DNA from: Rhyacophila brunnea
Taxonomy: Eukaryota; Arthropoda; Insecta; Trichoptera; Rhyacophilidae
NCBI GenBank assembly: GCA_022495005.1
Contig: JAGYXB010001356.1
Coordinates: 608,724 to 672,723, forward strand
Length of the DNA: 64,000 bases
Direction of reading: 5' to 3'
Shown here piece after piece: positions 47,459 to 60,800 of the stretch; position 1 is the first letter of the stretch, and each line of letters begins with the position of its first letter. The notes under the pieces were generated by a model. The model saw nothing but the letters and a program-made list of their open reading frames with translations. It searched no databases and was not told the DNA's origin. Both the position numbers and the translations under genes were made by a program.

Positions 47459-49499
47459 TTAAATACTTTTTTTAATATCTTTTATGTGGAATTTTCCAAG
47501 TGGTTTTAAATTCATATCTCCCAGAATATACATTACAGGTGAAATCTTTTTAAGTACTATATTTTTAACAAAGCGAGGTGCCATTTTCGACGAAAAGAAA
47601 TCTATAGCGCTCGATTGAATGAAGTTTTTACGGTAAACAATGTCACCAGTATTATATTGAACAGATTTCTTTCTTTAATTGTAACGTTTTGCATAGTTAT
47701 TGAAATTATTAAATAATTGCTCCTGAACAATATCAAAAATAATAGGAAGTTCTATTAATTCATTACTGAAGTTATTATAATCAATAGAAATAGGTTGAGC
47801 AGAATTTAAATTATCAGGAATTTGATGTGGAAAATGAAGTCTTCCATCAAGAATGATTTCTCTACCGTGCATAAGAAAAAATGGCGTATATTTAGTTGCT
47901 AAATTGACAGTAGCGTTAAGTGCTGTTTGAACATGAAGTAAATTATCTGCCCATAAACGTTGATTCTTACCTACGAGAATGGCTAATAATGTATTTATAG
48001 ATTGATTATACCTCTCCACTGTGTTACTTTGTGGTGAATAGTACGCGTTTAGAAAAAGTTTGGGAACATGAAATTTTAATAGAAAACTCTTAAATTCTTT
48101 GGAAATGAATTGTCGTCCATTATCGGTGATTATTGTATGAGGTACGCCATATTTTAAAAATACTTCAGATTCTAAAAAAATTAATTATAGGTTTTGAAGT
48201 AGCCTTTTTCAAAGCTTTTAGCCATACAAATTTTGAAAAAACCTCTACGATTGAAAGAATAAACGTGAAACCATTAATTGCCCTTGGAAAAGGTCCAATC
48301 AAATCTATGGAAATTGTTTGTAACGGGCGATCTACTACTTTTGGGTTTGACATTAATCCTGAAGGAGCAGAAGTACAATGCTTGTATTCTTTACAAATTT
48401 TACATTTATTAATAAAATTGCATATGTCGCGGAACATACTTGGCCAATAATAATACAACGAAATTCTTTTGAATGTTTTATACATTCCTAAATGCGCGAA
48501 ATTTACGTCAGTATGGATATCATTTATAATTTTAATTCTCTCAGTTAATTTTACACACTCCTTCCAATTATTGTCATTAAAAGGTAGATCACTCGCTTGA
48601 AATCTAAATAACTTATCATTCACAATTTTGTAACGATGAAATTTAATAGTACCGTCACGACAACCTTGATAAGTGGAGTCAAACCAGGGGTCTGTAACAC
48701 TATCAGGATTATTAGTTAACGCTGAAATTTCCTGAATATTTATTCGGGACAAAACATCAGGTACAATATTTAACTTACCGGGTCTATGTTTAATGTCAAA
48801 ATCTAATTGTAAGAGCGTCGTAGACCATCTAGCCAATCTACCAGAAGCATTTTTTAATGAAATTAACCATTTTAAACTTGAATGGTCAGTATGAATAGAA
48901 AAGTGACAGCCATCTATGTATTGTCTGAAATGATGGACTAATTCTAAAATAGCCAAAAGCTCTCTCTCAGTCACTGTGTAATTACGCTGTGATTTGGATA
49001 GAGTTCTTGAGAAGAACGCAATCGGGTGTTCGCCATCCTCAAACTCTTGAGTTAAGACCGCCCCTATGCCGTAATTACTTGCATCAGTATGTAAAGAAAA
49101 CTCCAATTCAAAATTTGGACAAGCAAGAACAGGTGCTGTTATAGGTGCCTGTTTTAGTGATTCAAATGCTAATTGTGCATCTGGTGACCATTTAAAATTA
49201 GAAATACCACCTTTTATACCAGTTAGTTTAGTTAAAGGTGCAGAAATAGTAGAAAAGTTATTTATAAATCTTCGATAATAACTACATAAACCAACAAATG
49301 ATTTAATATCTTTCGAAGACTTGGGTATTGGAAAATTCTTAACACAATCTAATTTAATAGGATCGCACTGCAAACCTTTTTCATTTACAATATAACCCAA
49401 AAATTTTAATTCTGATTTACAAAATTCGGATTTCTTAAAATTAATTGTTAAACCAGAATTTTTTAATTTAGTATACACTCTAAAGTAAAACCAAATCAT
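47459..49499 (-). pseudogene. Decayed Ty3/gypsy pol (RT end, RNase H, integrase)
   Basis: The protein is collinear with residues of about 400-1071 of the intact pol at 57823-61038. It begins near the end of the RT (SGLTINFKKSEFC) and continues through RNase H (HTDASNYGIGAVLTQEF, TDHSSLKW), the integrase zinc finger (CKICKEY), integrase core (SIDLIGPF, DNGRQF, VERYNQ) and the shared C-terminus (GKFHIKDI). Two lesions are visible: a one-base frameshift at the seven-A run 48174-48180, and an in-frame stop at 47675-47677, after which the frame stays open to a TAA at 47459. It is more AT-rich than the intact copy, so it is older. Protease and most of the RT are missing. Confidence 0.9.
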
Positions 49500-52112
49500 T
49501 TATTGTACTGAATATATGTACAATATTATAAAATATAGCTGTGAAACACTTCGTTTCACAACAGCTTGGACAAACCTATTCAAAAATATTGAATAAAATT
49601 GGTTCGTACACAAAAAAATTAAATATTTCGCTGGTTGTCAATTATTAAGTAGGTATATAAGCTGAAAATTACAATTTTTATACTAGATTAGTAAAATTTG
49701 TTGAAATTGTTTAAATGACCAATGGATGTTAAATGAATTTCAATATAGAATTAAAATCACAACGCTTAAAAATTTCAAATGTGAATCATAAGAAAAGATA
49801 GATTATAAAACTATCAATAATTAAACAAACAAATATTATTCTGCTTGGTAATTTTATTAATTTATTTTAAATATGAGTAAGTGCTTTTAATGTTGAGAAG
49901 AAGAAAAAAAAAATTATTATAACATTACTAAAAGTTCAATAAAAACAATTCCAATCAATTCTATTTCAATTTACTTAGCTTTTTCAGTTATTTTTCATCC
50001 AGTTGTGCTGAGAAATGTAGATTTTCTCTTCAAGATCGAAGATCCAATCAGTGCAGAGAAGTGAAGAAGTGAAGTGAAGTAAAGAAGTAGTTGTAGTATC
50101 GATGTCGATGATCTCGTTGTCTCATCAATCACAATAGGAACAGTTGAAAAAACCTGAAAACAGTATTTGGCATAGCGTTTTTCAGTGATTCGTAAAAAAT
50201 AACGAGTTTTAAATCATTAATTTCAAAAACACTAAAACAATATAAATTTACAAAATAAAAATTATTAAGAAGTTAACTTTAAATAATTTGAATTTGTTTA
50301 GATAGGCATTCTTGCTTTAAAAAACATATAAATACTCCATTATCTTGAAACAAGATTATAAATCATTCCCATATCCTGAAAAAAATAACCAATCATTTAT
50401 GATATGAAAAGAAAACAATCCACAAAAATAAAAAATATTATTTCTCAAACACTCACTTGTTTGTGTGTTTGGAATAGCAACAAGACATTCTATGTACTTG
50501 TCGGATTCGGCCGGGTTTACTATTTACTATTTATTATATACTAGCTTACTAACCATATAAGCATACAGCTAAAAAAGTACGTACAAATGCAAGATTCTAA
50601 TTTCGAATTTAATTATCATAGGATAATTTAGAAGGAGACAACAAAATTTATGATTTCTCTTTCTAAAATGTTTTATAATTTATGTAGGTATATAGGTACT
50701 ATGGAACAAAATTTGGCAACATTGTAAATTGGTAATTTTCCATTAAAATAACGGCATTTTTAACAAATTTTAGGTTTTGCAAATGGCGGAATTAATTTCT
50801 CTTTTCTGAAAATATTTTAACAAAATTAATAATGAATTTTTATATATCAACTGATTTGAAATTGAAAAAAATATGACTTTATTTAACCGGATTACTATGA
50901 AATTATATCTGTTTGATCACTTCCCCAAAACACAAAGATAAGATTTAATGGTTTTTCTTCATTTATATCTTTTTCCAAACAAAAAAGCTTGGAAGACAAA
51001 TCGAGTAGGTACAACTAACAACAAAAACTAAAAACAAGCGGGAATTCATGTAAGTAGGTATATAAATGCTTCTACAATTATCTCAAGAATATCGTTTGCA
51101 TAATATAATTTTGTTTACAAGAAATATACGCATATAATGCGTGATTTGAAGTCAATGCATTATTTCGACACGGTATTGAAAACAACATAACAAAATACGT
51201 TTTGAAACACTAGGAAACACAACGATTCTATTGTTTTGCGCAAAGTGTTTCATACGACAAAATGCGTAAATTAAGAACGAAGCCGTCAACAAAAAATTTA
51301 TTACATTCAAGTCTCGGCGTTTTTTTATCGCGTGAGAAAGAATGGCTAGGTAATAATAAGAATACTTTTGTAACAGAAAGACTTATGGTCCATAATATTA
51401 TTGAATATTATGAAATACAATATAGATTTATTTAATTATAGTACTCACCGTGAAATTTCTTGAATAAAACAACAAAATTGACTATGCAAATTGTAGTGTT
51501 TTGTAAGAAGGCACAAACTGAACTGGATTCATAACTAAGATGGCGTATGCTTTTATAATTGTAATATTACTAATCATAGTAATTTTAGTTCAGAAAATGG
51601 CTACCTCCTTATTAACGGAAATAGCTTTAAAATTTTAATGGCAGCTATGACCATTACCATAAATTTAGTAATTATATCATATTTAATAATAATACTAAAA
51701 TAGTTGAAAATTAACTAATTCTTATCGAATTTGACAAATTTGAATCAATTTAACAACCAGCTAACATTTAAATCGATTTACTTCATACTTTTCATGATTT
51801 AATGAAAAGTATGTAGCAAAACAAACTTTATAATAAGTTTTTATAAAGTAGGTAGGTATGCATTGAATGTCAAAAAACGTAAAAGAAATACGAATCACAT
51901 AAAATTCATGCAATAGGTAATATACAATAATAAGCAAATTGTCAACATAAATGAAATATAGCATGGAATATAATATAAAATATAATACAATATAATAGGT
52001 AATAATTAATTCAAAAGTATTGCACCAAGTAACACATCTCTGTAACATATTAAGGACTGAAAGTTCTTTTGTTTATTATTACTTACATAAGGTAGGAAGG
52101 ATTTGTCACATG
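49500..52112. other. No gene recognised
   Basis: AT-rich sequence between the decayed and the young gypsy copies. A GAAGT-rich stretch lies at 50056-50090. No LTR of the older copy could be recognised. Confidence 0.4.
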
Positions 52113-52114
52113 AA

Positions 52115-52986
52115 TGTAACATGAGCTTTACCTACATCTGACTTATACTTCTGAAGCCGCTCGTTCCGACCTCGCTCTCTCGTCCACCTAACTTTGCCAC
52201 CTTCTGGTGTAGAACATGAGAATTTCTTATCAAAGGGAGTGGATCCGACCGCTATTTGGAGCAGCTAAACCCACGCCGGGAAGCAACTCCCTTGGCGTGG
52301 ATTCCCAGACTCACAGGAGTCTGGAGTTAGGCTTGCACGTTTCCTTCAACCTTTGAGGTGCCCCCGTCCAACAGGGTTGGACGCCAGCTAGCTTTTCTTT
52401 GGGAGGGAAACAGCTGCAAAAGACCATGTGTTTACTGGGACTCTAGGTTGATAAGTGAAAGAGGTTTCAAAGTATGTCGCTGAAATGCGGTTACATTTAA
52501 TGAGAGATTATTTCAGCGATGGTTTACAAAAAGATTATAAAGAAGTGGGACGGAGGCCCTCACAGGAGCGTCTCCATCACCAGCAAATGGCACTAACCTA
52601 GACACAATTTATAATTACATATTTACATGCATCGAGCCCTCCTTAACGTCCTTCCATTCCCAAGTCCAAGGGGTGTATTCCCGGGTGAAGATGACACCAA
52701 CACTTTATCCTTCGACACGGGTATGGAAATATGCCATCCATTGTTGAAGCGTGTGCTCCTAACACGACCGCGTTGCGCGGCACGAGCGCGTCCGCCCGGT
52801 AGAACGTTTGGAACCAGAAGAAGGAAGTTGCCTCCCACGCACTTGTGTTCTCGCCCCCGCCGCTACGTCCCCCCCACCTTGTCTGCTCCGGCCGTTGATT
52901 ATTTGCAGCCAGCATGAGTTTGGTGTTGCCAGTTAAGAAAGTATATTTATGGTTTCTTTAGGTGACGAGTTCATCGCGTTACATCA
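52115..52986 (-). repeat. 3' LTR of the gypsy element
   Basis: It runs from TGTAACAT to GTTACATCA (+ strand), so on the - strand it starts TGATGTAAC. It is collinear with 61556-62418 except that about 54 bases next to the TGTAACAT end are missing. Confidence 0.8.
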
Positions 52987-55900
52987 CCCGCTTGGTCAGG
53001 AAGAAATTGAGTCATGGGTGTCAATTTCCTGCCAGGGGCGTTCTCCGCTCCTTGGTGATGAGAAGTTTGTGCAGTCAGGTGGGACGGTCGGGGCAGGTGA
53101 CGAAACTGCTGACGGCGGAGCTGCTGACGGCGATCCAGCGCGGACCCTCTTGTGTGCGGGTGAAGTGCGCGCCAACGTCTCCTCGTCGCTCCTTGCTCCC
53201 TTCATCCATCCTTCTGGGGGGGTTACCTTGCATCACATAGAGGCCTTTTTAAGAAATATAGTTTTGCACAGTACAAATTTTACAAATTAAAGTATCTGTC
53301 AACAATATGACTATTGTTCGGTAATCAAATTACAGTTTTTGACGGAACTCATCCTTGATGAGGCCGTCGGCTACTTGGCTGTTTACATTTCTTACAATCT
53401 TCTCCATTGAGAAGTTGTTTCCTAATTGACAGACAGTTGGACCTCTGTCTCCCCACGCGGGCCTTGCATGTAAGCATGTCGCAAGGGCAGGAATGATAGG
53501 TTTATCGGTGCTGTCTAGGCACGCTTACGACTATCTAGTGTGGTGGGGCTCTTCAGACCTCCTCCACTTCTATGGTATCCTGACCGATGCCAGACCTAGA
53601 TGTAGCTTCACTTTCCCATTCTAAAAGGAGTCTATCCTTCTTGAACTGGTACTTTTTGAGTTTGCCGCTGCTTCCTCCCACCGCTCAAAGCAAACCGATT
53701 GCTAATGCAACTTATTCTCAGCGCTTGAGAAGCTAATTCTCAGCGCTCCTTCTTCCGCGTCTGAGGTATGCCATTTCGGGCTCCCTCATGTTGACGTCTA
53801 AATTGCTTCTGGAGTGACCAACGTACGATGTCGTGACGCGAGCTTCTCCAAGCTCATCTTGTTTACTATCTGAATCTGAAAATGGATGGTTTACTAGACC
53901 ATCGGATGCTTATCGTGGCAATTAAGCGGTGACGATAAGTGTGGTATTCTGAAAGACATATGCACAAGTGATGTAGCCTGAAGGGGAACCGCGTGAAGCG
54001 GGCCCGGACCTCTCTCTGAAAATGAATTTATTATACAAGAAAATACCATTCATTGCCACGTTGGCTTATTGAACTACTATTAAAATAATAAATTTCTGTT
54101 TGGGCGCGCAGAAGTTTATATCTATCATGAATCTATAACCTATAAACTTCGATCAGCGTTGTCTAGCCGTGGTGTTGATAAAAACCAGAGCTCTATCTTC
54201 ATCAGTACTCTATCCTTGTGTGTGGTGTGTGCTTATAATCTAGTTTATATTCTACTCCACTCTGGTTCCCACCAGACCACAACAGACAATCTGAGAGTTG
54301 CTCATGTCCCTTTAAGGCATATGCCCCCTTGTCGCTGCTTAAAACTATAGTGATCTTACTCTAGTGCGCCAAGGTGACAGATGTCCAAGGGCAACATGAA
54401 GCTGTAGGGAATTTACTCAGCGACTAGCCAGATCCACCACACCACGGCTCATCTCCAAATCTGCATTTGCCTATAATGTTAAATTTTGTGACGTGTTGAG
54501 TCACACATCTTGTTGACCGGTCTTTATGCCGAGTCGTTTTTTCCGAAAATTATTAATTCTAAATGCTTCCAGCTTATGCGGAATAAGTAACCACAAGCGT
54601 TCATATGTGTTAGACAATATGAATTACTAAGCTATTAAGAGTTGGTTCTTGAGGTCCCCACTTGAGTTTGCTTGGTCGCGCACCCTAAAAATTTGATAGA
54701 ACGGACTTTTCCAGTACCTTCCTATCAACAGTCATATCACAGCGCCAGGACACACTGCTTTTCCCAGCTGGATTGACCCTCTCCCAATTACACGACTCAC
54801 AACACAGAGTCCGGTGTGTAATTAGAGAATTGACCAAACAAACAGAGCAAGTGAGACTAGACCTCTCAGTTGTTTTTCTCACAGCTGCCAAGCTCTTATA
54901 CTAAATGCTTTAATTAAGCTATATTTACAAGTTTACAACATCTTAGTGTCCTTCATAGCGATTTCATCTGTATCGTGAGATCGGGTGTACATCTCTGGTA
55001 CAGATCTCGTTGCGTGTTCGCAACATCAAGGTTACATTGCTGGAAGAGACACACTCTTTCTACGGAGTTGTGTCGTAAATTCCATATGCATGACTTACAT
55101 GCAAGCTCTACGTTTACAATAGTTGGGAAACATTACAAAGAGGTCAACTTAACTTTCATCTGGTATTCACAGCACAGGCTGTTACGCAGCACGTCTCAGA
55201 CCAGCAGGAGTTCAAGCGTATTTCATGGCCGCAATGGTGCTCATCACTTGCTGTCTATCCCCTGTGGATCTCTACGTTACTGCTAGCACACGAAATCATC
55301 GTCCAGATGTAACATTATGTTGAATACAGCAATTCTGAAATTGATAACAAACTTTTGTATGCAAAACAAACAACATTTCTTACATTAGTTAAGCTTATCT
55401 TGTTACGTAGAAACGCAACTATAGTATTTCTTAACAATAATATGAGAATTCATTTTTTATAAAAAATAGAATCTTATACATTTTCATCGTGCATACCGCA
55501 CAATAATTTTCACATAGTGAGTACAGTTTTTCCATGGTATTCCCATCAGGTATGGATGTCTTTGAACAGACATATTTGTGCTCTTCCCATATTGAAAGAA
55601 TTTACATTTTGCTTATAAATTACTAGCAAGTATGATCATTTTGTGATTCAAGTGTACTTGTTAAGACATAAATATGGATTTTAACCATAGTTTGTGTGGC
55701 ACAGACCGCTACATTATTTTTGTAAGTACCATGACCAGGTGATGATGGTACGTTCGCAGTTGCATTTTAACTACATTGTTAAATGCTAAATTATAGTAAA
55801 TTTAAATTATATTGTTAAATACTAAGGGGACGGCACATGTTACCCTATTTAATAATAACTAAATCCCGGTAAGGTAGATCCTTCATCGATACGATGCAGA

Positions 55901-57822
55901 ACGCCATATTGCGGGTGTCTCTCAGTGAAACATAATGAATGCAGTGTACCTTGGAGGGGTACATAACTTTGTAAGTTGCAAGACAACCATTCGTGTCATT
56001 CCTTTACTGATGTTCCAAGAGACGAGACAGCTTTGGTGCTATCATGTAAAACATGAAAGTTTGAACACTTATTTAACTATACTTATTATCGAAATAACAA
56101 CACAGTACATAGAAGGCGCTTGATGTTACCATCCAGCTTGTGTCGAACGCAGAGGAAACTGTTGTTCGAATTCGGTACTGACATGTGTACTTAGTGCGAA
56201 GGATAGGTTATATGCTATCGCTGTACAAAATGATCGTACGAGTACTTTGTTCACTATACTTATATTGAAGTGACAATACAGTATGTAAACAAAGACCGCT
56301 AGATGTGTACATATAGCATGCGTCAAACACAGAGGAATCTGTGGTATGACCATCACCCCTTTCGCCAAATGACGAAGAAGAGCATGAATGTCCTCTCTTG
56401 GAGTTCGTGGGCACGGATATACATTGCTTGGAGCTTACAAGGCTACTTGAACAAATGCAATTTTCCAGGATTAGACGCAGAGCGACGTCCGTTGTCTGGG
56501 AATCATAGGTGATTCGAGGCAGTTGGGAGTGCAACCACAGAACTCTGCAAGGAACGGGGTGGTCAAACTAGACACATATGACATGTCAGGGAAGAAGATA
56601 GACTGTAGAAAAGGGGTTCACATCCACCTACCATGTGAAGTGCCCGTGAAAATGCACAGACGGCTAACATGGAGACCTTATGTGTTATAACACGATAACG
56701 GTTCCGTTAGTATGTTACTTACAATGGTGCGATCAAAACGCACTTTACTTAATTTATGGATGTTTATGCCTATGGGACAACACACACAAAAACTTAAGTA
56801 AATAAACATGTAAGTAAAATTAATACAGACTTTGAGACATCAAGAAGATTCTCTCAGTAGGTGGAATAATATCCTAGCAACACTTGATGTGCGCTTGGAA
56901 ATATTATTAAGGACTACTTGCACTGAAACGACGTGCAAATTTGCATTTTGTTAGTGGTTAGTAGTGATGTACCTAGTGACACTACTAGATTTTCATGCTT
57001 CCTGCATGTGAAATCTGTGTTACGCTAGAAATGAGGAATAGACAAGTCTTTTTGAAACAATGAAGACCAAATCGATGCTTGTTTATGTAAGGTCTCACCA
57101 GTTGTGCTGCTGGCTGTCTGCTTTTAGCACACTTGACTGGCTCGAGAAGACGAGTGGACAAAGTCAGCGACAAGTTAGCGGGAGTGTGTAATCATTAATT
57201 GCACATCCTGAACATTGTGTTTCGCGACGAGTGTCAACTTGAATGAGAAGTATTGGACTTGGGACTCGCATTGTCAATTACCATAAATGTTAAATCGATC
57301 CATGGTGAATTGACCCGAGTTACGTAAGTAAGAAGAAAGAGATTGAATTGCGCACTGTGACTTTGGTGATGTTCGCGCACACCGTAGGCATGCACAAAGT
57401 GACGCAAGTCGAAACCCCAAGTTGTATATATGAGACTGTTCCTCTGCAGCAAACAGAGAGCAGTAATACACCCCTTCAACACATTACTTGCCTTGGAATG
57501 TGATAGTGACCATGGAGCAAAAGATGAAAAATGAAAACTGCGTTTAGTGAGATTTCCGTTTTCATCGAAATCTCACACAACTCCGCAACCTCACTTGAGC
57601 GAAAGTTTGCTCACCTATCGAATTCCTTCCAACGCCAACAACCGCTATTCTCCGTGTGAACGTAATGGTCAATGTAGTTGGACCAAGGTTTCACTGTACT
57701 TAACTTAGCGACAAAATCTTATGTTAAAAGACTTATGTCAAAATATACTAGACTTGTGTATATGACAAGGCACAATATGAAGTAATATATCTAACGATGA
57801 TGTTGGACGAGACAATTATTAA
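52987..57822. other. Long segment between pol and 3' LTR without a convincing gene
   Basis: Only short frames appear on both strands and none shows an envelope or known domain. Base composition matches the rest of the element, so it is most likely part of it. It contains the hairpin repeat pair at 56059-56350. No clear polypurine tract is seen directly before the 3' LTR. Confidence 0.6.
56059..56350. repeat. Pair of ~175-bp repeats with matching hairpins
   Basis: Two units start about 175 bp apart and share ACTATACTTAT, ACAGTA and AGAGGAA. Each ends in a hairpin with an AGGAA(A/T) loop: TCGAAC...CAG/CTG...GTTCGA (56143-56169) and GTCA...CACAG/CTGTG...TGAC (56322-56350). Each also has a second stem, TTATTT/AAATAA in the first unit and TCACT/AGTGA in the second. 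Confidence 0.6.
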
Positions 57823-60800
57823 CTAATATTTGGCGATGTCCTTTATGTGAAATCGACCTAACGGCTTACCATTCAGATCACCTAATTCATAAACCAACGG
57901 AGAGATCTTAGTTAAAACTATATTTTCCACGTACCGTTGCGCGAGCTTGGTACTGAAATAATTTGCAGCATCTGAGAGTTTGAAGTTCCTCCTCCAGACC
58001 CTCTGACCTACGATGAGTTCAGTATCTTTCCTTCTGAGATTATACCTTCTGGCGTTCGATTGAAAATTTTCCAAAAGCTGAGCTTGGACGATTTCGAAGA
58101 CGAACGGCAAGTTCTGTATGCGATCAACATACTGCGCACAGTCTGCTGCCGCGGGGAGAACTGAGTCTTTGGCCTTGAGATAGTCTTTTGGAAGATGAAA
58201 ACGACCATCCAAGATTATCTCTCGACCATGCATGAGGAAATAGGGGAAGTACTTGGTTGCTAAGTTTACAGATGCGTTTATCGCAGTCTGCACGCTTTGA
58301 AGATATTGCGACCAGAGTCTCTGATCCTTTCCTACTAGGAGTGCCAGTGAGGTACCCACTGTCTGGTTATATCTCTCAACTGTGTTGCTTTGCGGAGAGT
58401 ACACCGCATTAAGGAACAATTTGGGAATAGAATACTTTTTAGTGAACGCCTTGAATTCCTTGGATATGAATTGACGCCCATTGTCCGATAGAATACTGTT
58501 AGGTACTCCATGTTTAAGAAAGATCTCCTGTTCAATGAATTTTATGATAGGTGTTGCTGTGGCTTTTCTAAGTGGGTGTAACCACACATATTTAGAAAAG
58601 ACGTCGACAACTGAAAGAATATGCATGTATCCCTCCTTTGATTTTGGTAGAGGCCCTATCAAATCAATCGACAACGATTGCATCGGGCGGTCGACTTCCT
58701 TCGGATTCGACATAAGTCCCGCCGGTGCACTAGTTGTGTGTTTATATGCTTTGCATATAGCACAACTCTTAATGAATAATTTAATATCTCTGTAAATCCC
58801 TGGCCAATAGAACAGTGAGGAAATGCGCTTGAAAGTTTTGAATGTGCCAAAATGCACAGAAGCGTTTCCACTATGAAACTCAGAGATCAGTTTTGTTCTA
58901 TCCGCGCCCTTGACGCACTCTTTCCAATTAGAGTCATCAAGGGGAAGATCTCCTGCCTTGAACCTGAGTAGTTTATCTCCCTCAAATTTGAATCTCGGGA
59001 ATTTTTCTGGGTGAGACTTCACGTTATTGACTAAGTTCTCGAACCAAAGGTCCGGTGGGTCTGCAGTGTTGCTAGCACTAACAGATGAAATTACGACTGG
59101 ATTTCTTGATAATACATCAGGGACGGTGTTGAGCCTTCCTGGACGATGTTTTATTGAGAAGTCATATTGCGAAAGTCTCGCTGCCCAGCGAGCGAGCCTA
59201 CCCTGTGGGCTTTCGAGCGTCGTTAACCATTTTAAACTAGCGTGGTCAGTGATTACTGTAAACTTATTTCCCTCTAGGTATCTCCTAAAATGAAATATAC
59301 TGTCTAAAATAGCTAGTAGTTCTAGTTCAGTGGTTGTGTAGTTGCGTTGAGGCTTTGTTAAGGTGCGAGAGTAAAATGCAATCGGGTGCTCGCCATCAGA
59401 AAATTCCTGCGTGAGGACCGATCCTAGCCCTAGGTTAGAAGCATCACAATGTAAAGTGAACGGACTAGCGAAATCAGGACATGCCAAGACTGGGGCTGAG
59501 GTCAGTGCGAGTTTGAGTGCCTCAAACGACGCCTGAGCCTCATCTGACCAAGTGAACGCGGAAGCTCCCTTGCGCACACTTGTCAAGCCTGTCAAAGGAC
59601 TCGCTACCTTGGCAAAGTTGTCTATAAACCTCCTATAATATGAACACAGTCCTAAAAACGATTTCACGTCCCGAGAATTCTTGGGAACGGGAAAGTTCCT
59701 GACGCTGTCAAGTTTCACTGGATCACAGTGTAATCCCTCCTCATTTACTACATAACCTAGGTATTTTAGTTCTTTTCTGCAAAATTCTGATTTAGAGAAA
59801 TTTATAGTCATGCCTGATTGTTTAAACTTTTCAAAAACGCGATCTAGTAACTTCATGTGGCTATCAAAGTCTTCAGATATCACTATCACGTCGTCAATAT
59901 AACAGAAAACCTTGGCCTCGAATTCCGGGCCGAACAAACTGTCAGACAATCTTTGTAACTCCGCGCTCGAGTTTTTGGTGCCAAACGGCATGACGACAAA
60001 TTCGAACAAACCTCTGCGCGGAACCACAAAAGCCGTCTTTCCGCAAGAGTCCTCCGTTAGAGGAATCTGCCAAAAGGCCTTCGACAAGTCTATTGATGAA
60101 ATAAATTTTGCGTCTCTTAAATTATCTAATATCTGCGAAATATAAGGCAACGGATAACTGTCTGGGACTGTGATCGCGTTCAGTTTGCGCGAATCCAAAC
60201 AAAATCTCCCGGTGCCATCTTTTTTTGGCACGATTAAGATCGGATTGCTCCACGCGGAACGTGATCTCCTGACTACTCCAAGCTTAAGCATATCGTCTAG
60301 CTCATTCTCTAAAGTAGCCTGTTTTGCAGGGGAAAGCGGATAATAGCGTTGTTTGATTGCGCCCCCATTGGTTACAATGCGGTGCTGAATCAAGTGGGTC
60401 CTCCCCAAGCCACAACGTTCGAAGGAAATCGACTCAAATTTTTCTTTAACCGAGGCTAGCTGACTGTGTTCTACTTCTGAAAAGTTAGTTGAATTTTTTG
60501 ATGTGATAGAATTTATTTTAAACGAGTCATGATTACGATTCTTGTTAAGATAGACTATTTCTGGTGCTATGTTGAACAACTTCCAAAAGTCGATGCCCAG
60601 AATGACATCGGGTTGGAGGTTAGGTATTACGGTAAAGTATACAGTTTTCGTTTCGTGGCCTACTTTAACTGGTATTTTTAAAGCGCCGAATGCGGGCTGG
60701 ACTGTACCATCCACTGATTCAATCGAAATTCTGGACTTGTATAACTTAAATCCTTTCTCGAGCAAGGTGGCGGCAGCATCCTTACTCAAGCAGGAAAGAG

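Noticed and set aside
52623..53290. Overlapping frames in the LTR and just downstream as genes
   Set aside because: They repeat exactly in the other LTR (62055-62349) and lie in several frames at once, which is expected of GC-richer non-coding LTR sequence.
52987..57822. An envelope gene of an errantivirus-like element
   Set aside because: No frame of sufficient length, no signal peptide and no membrane segment is present on the pol strand.
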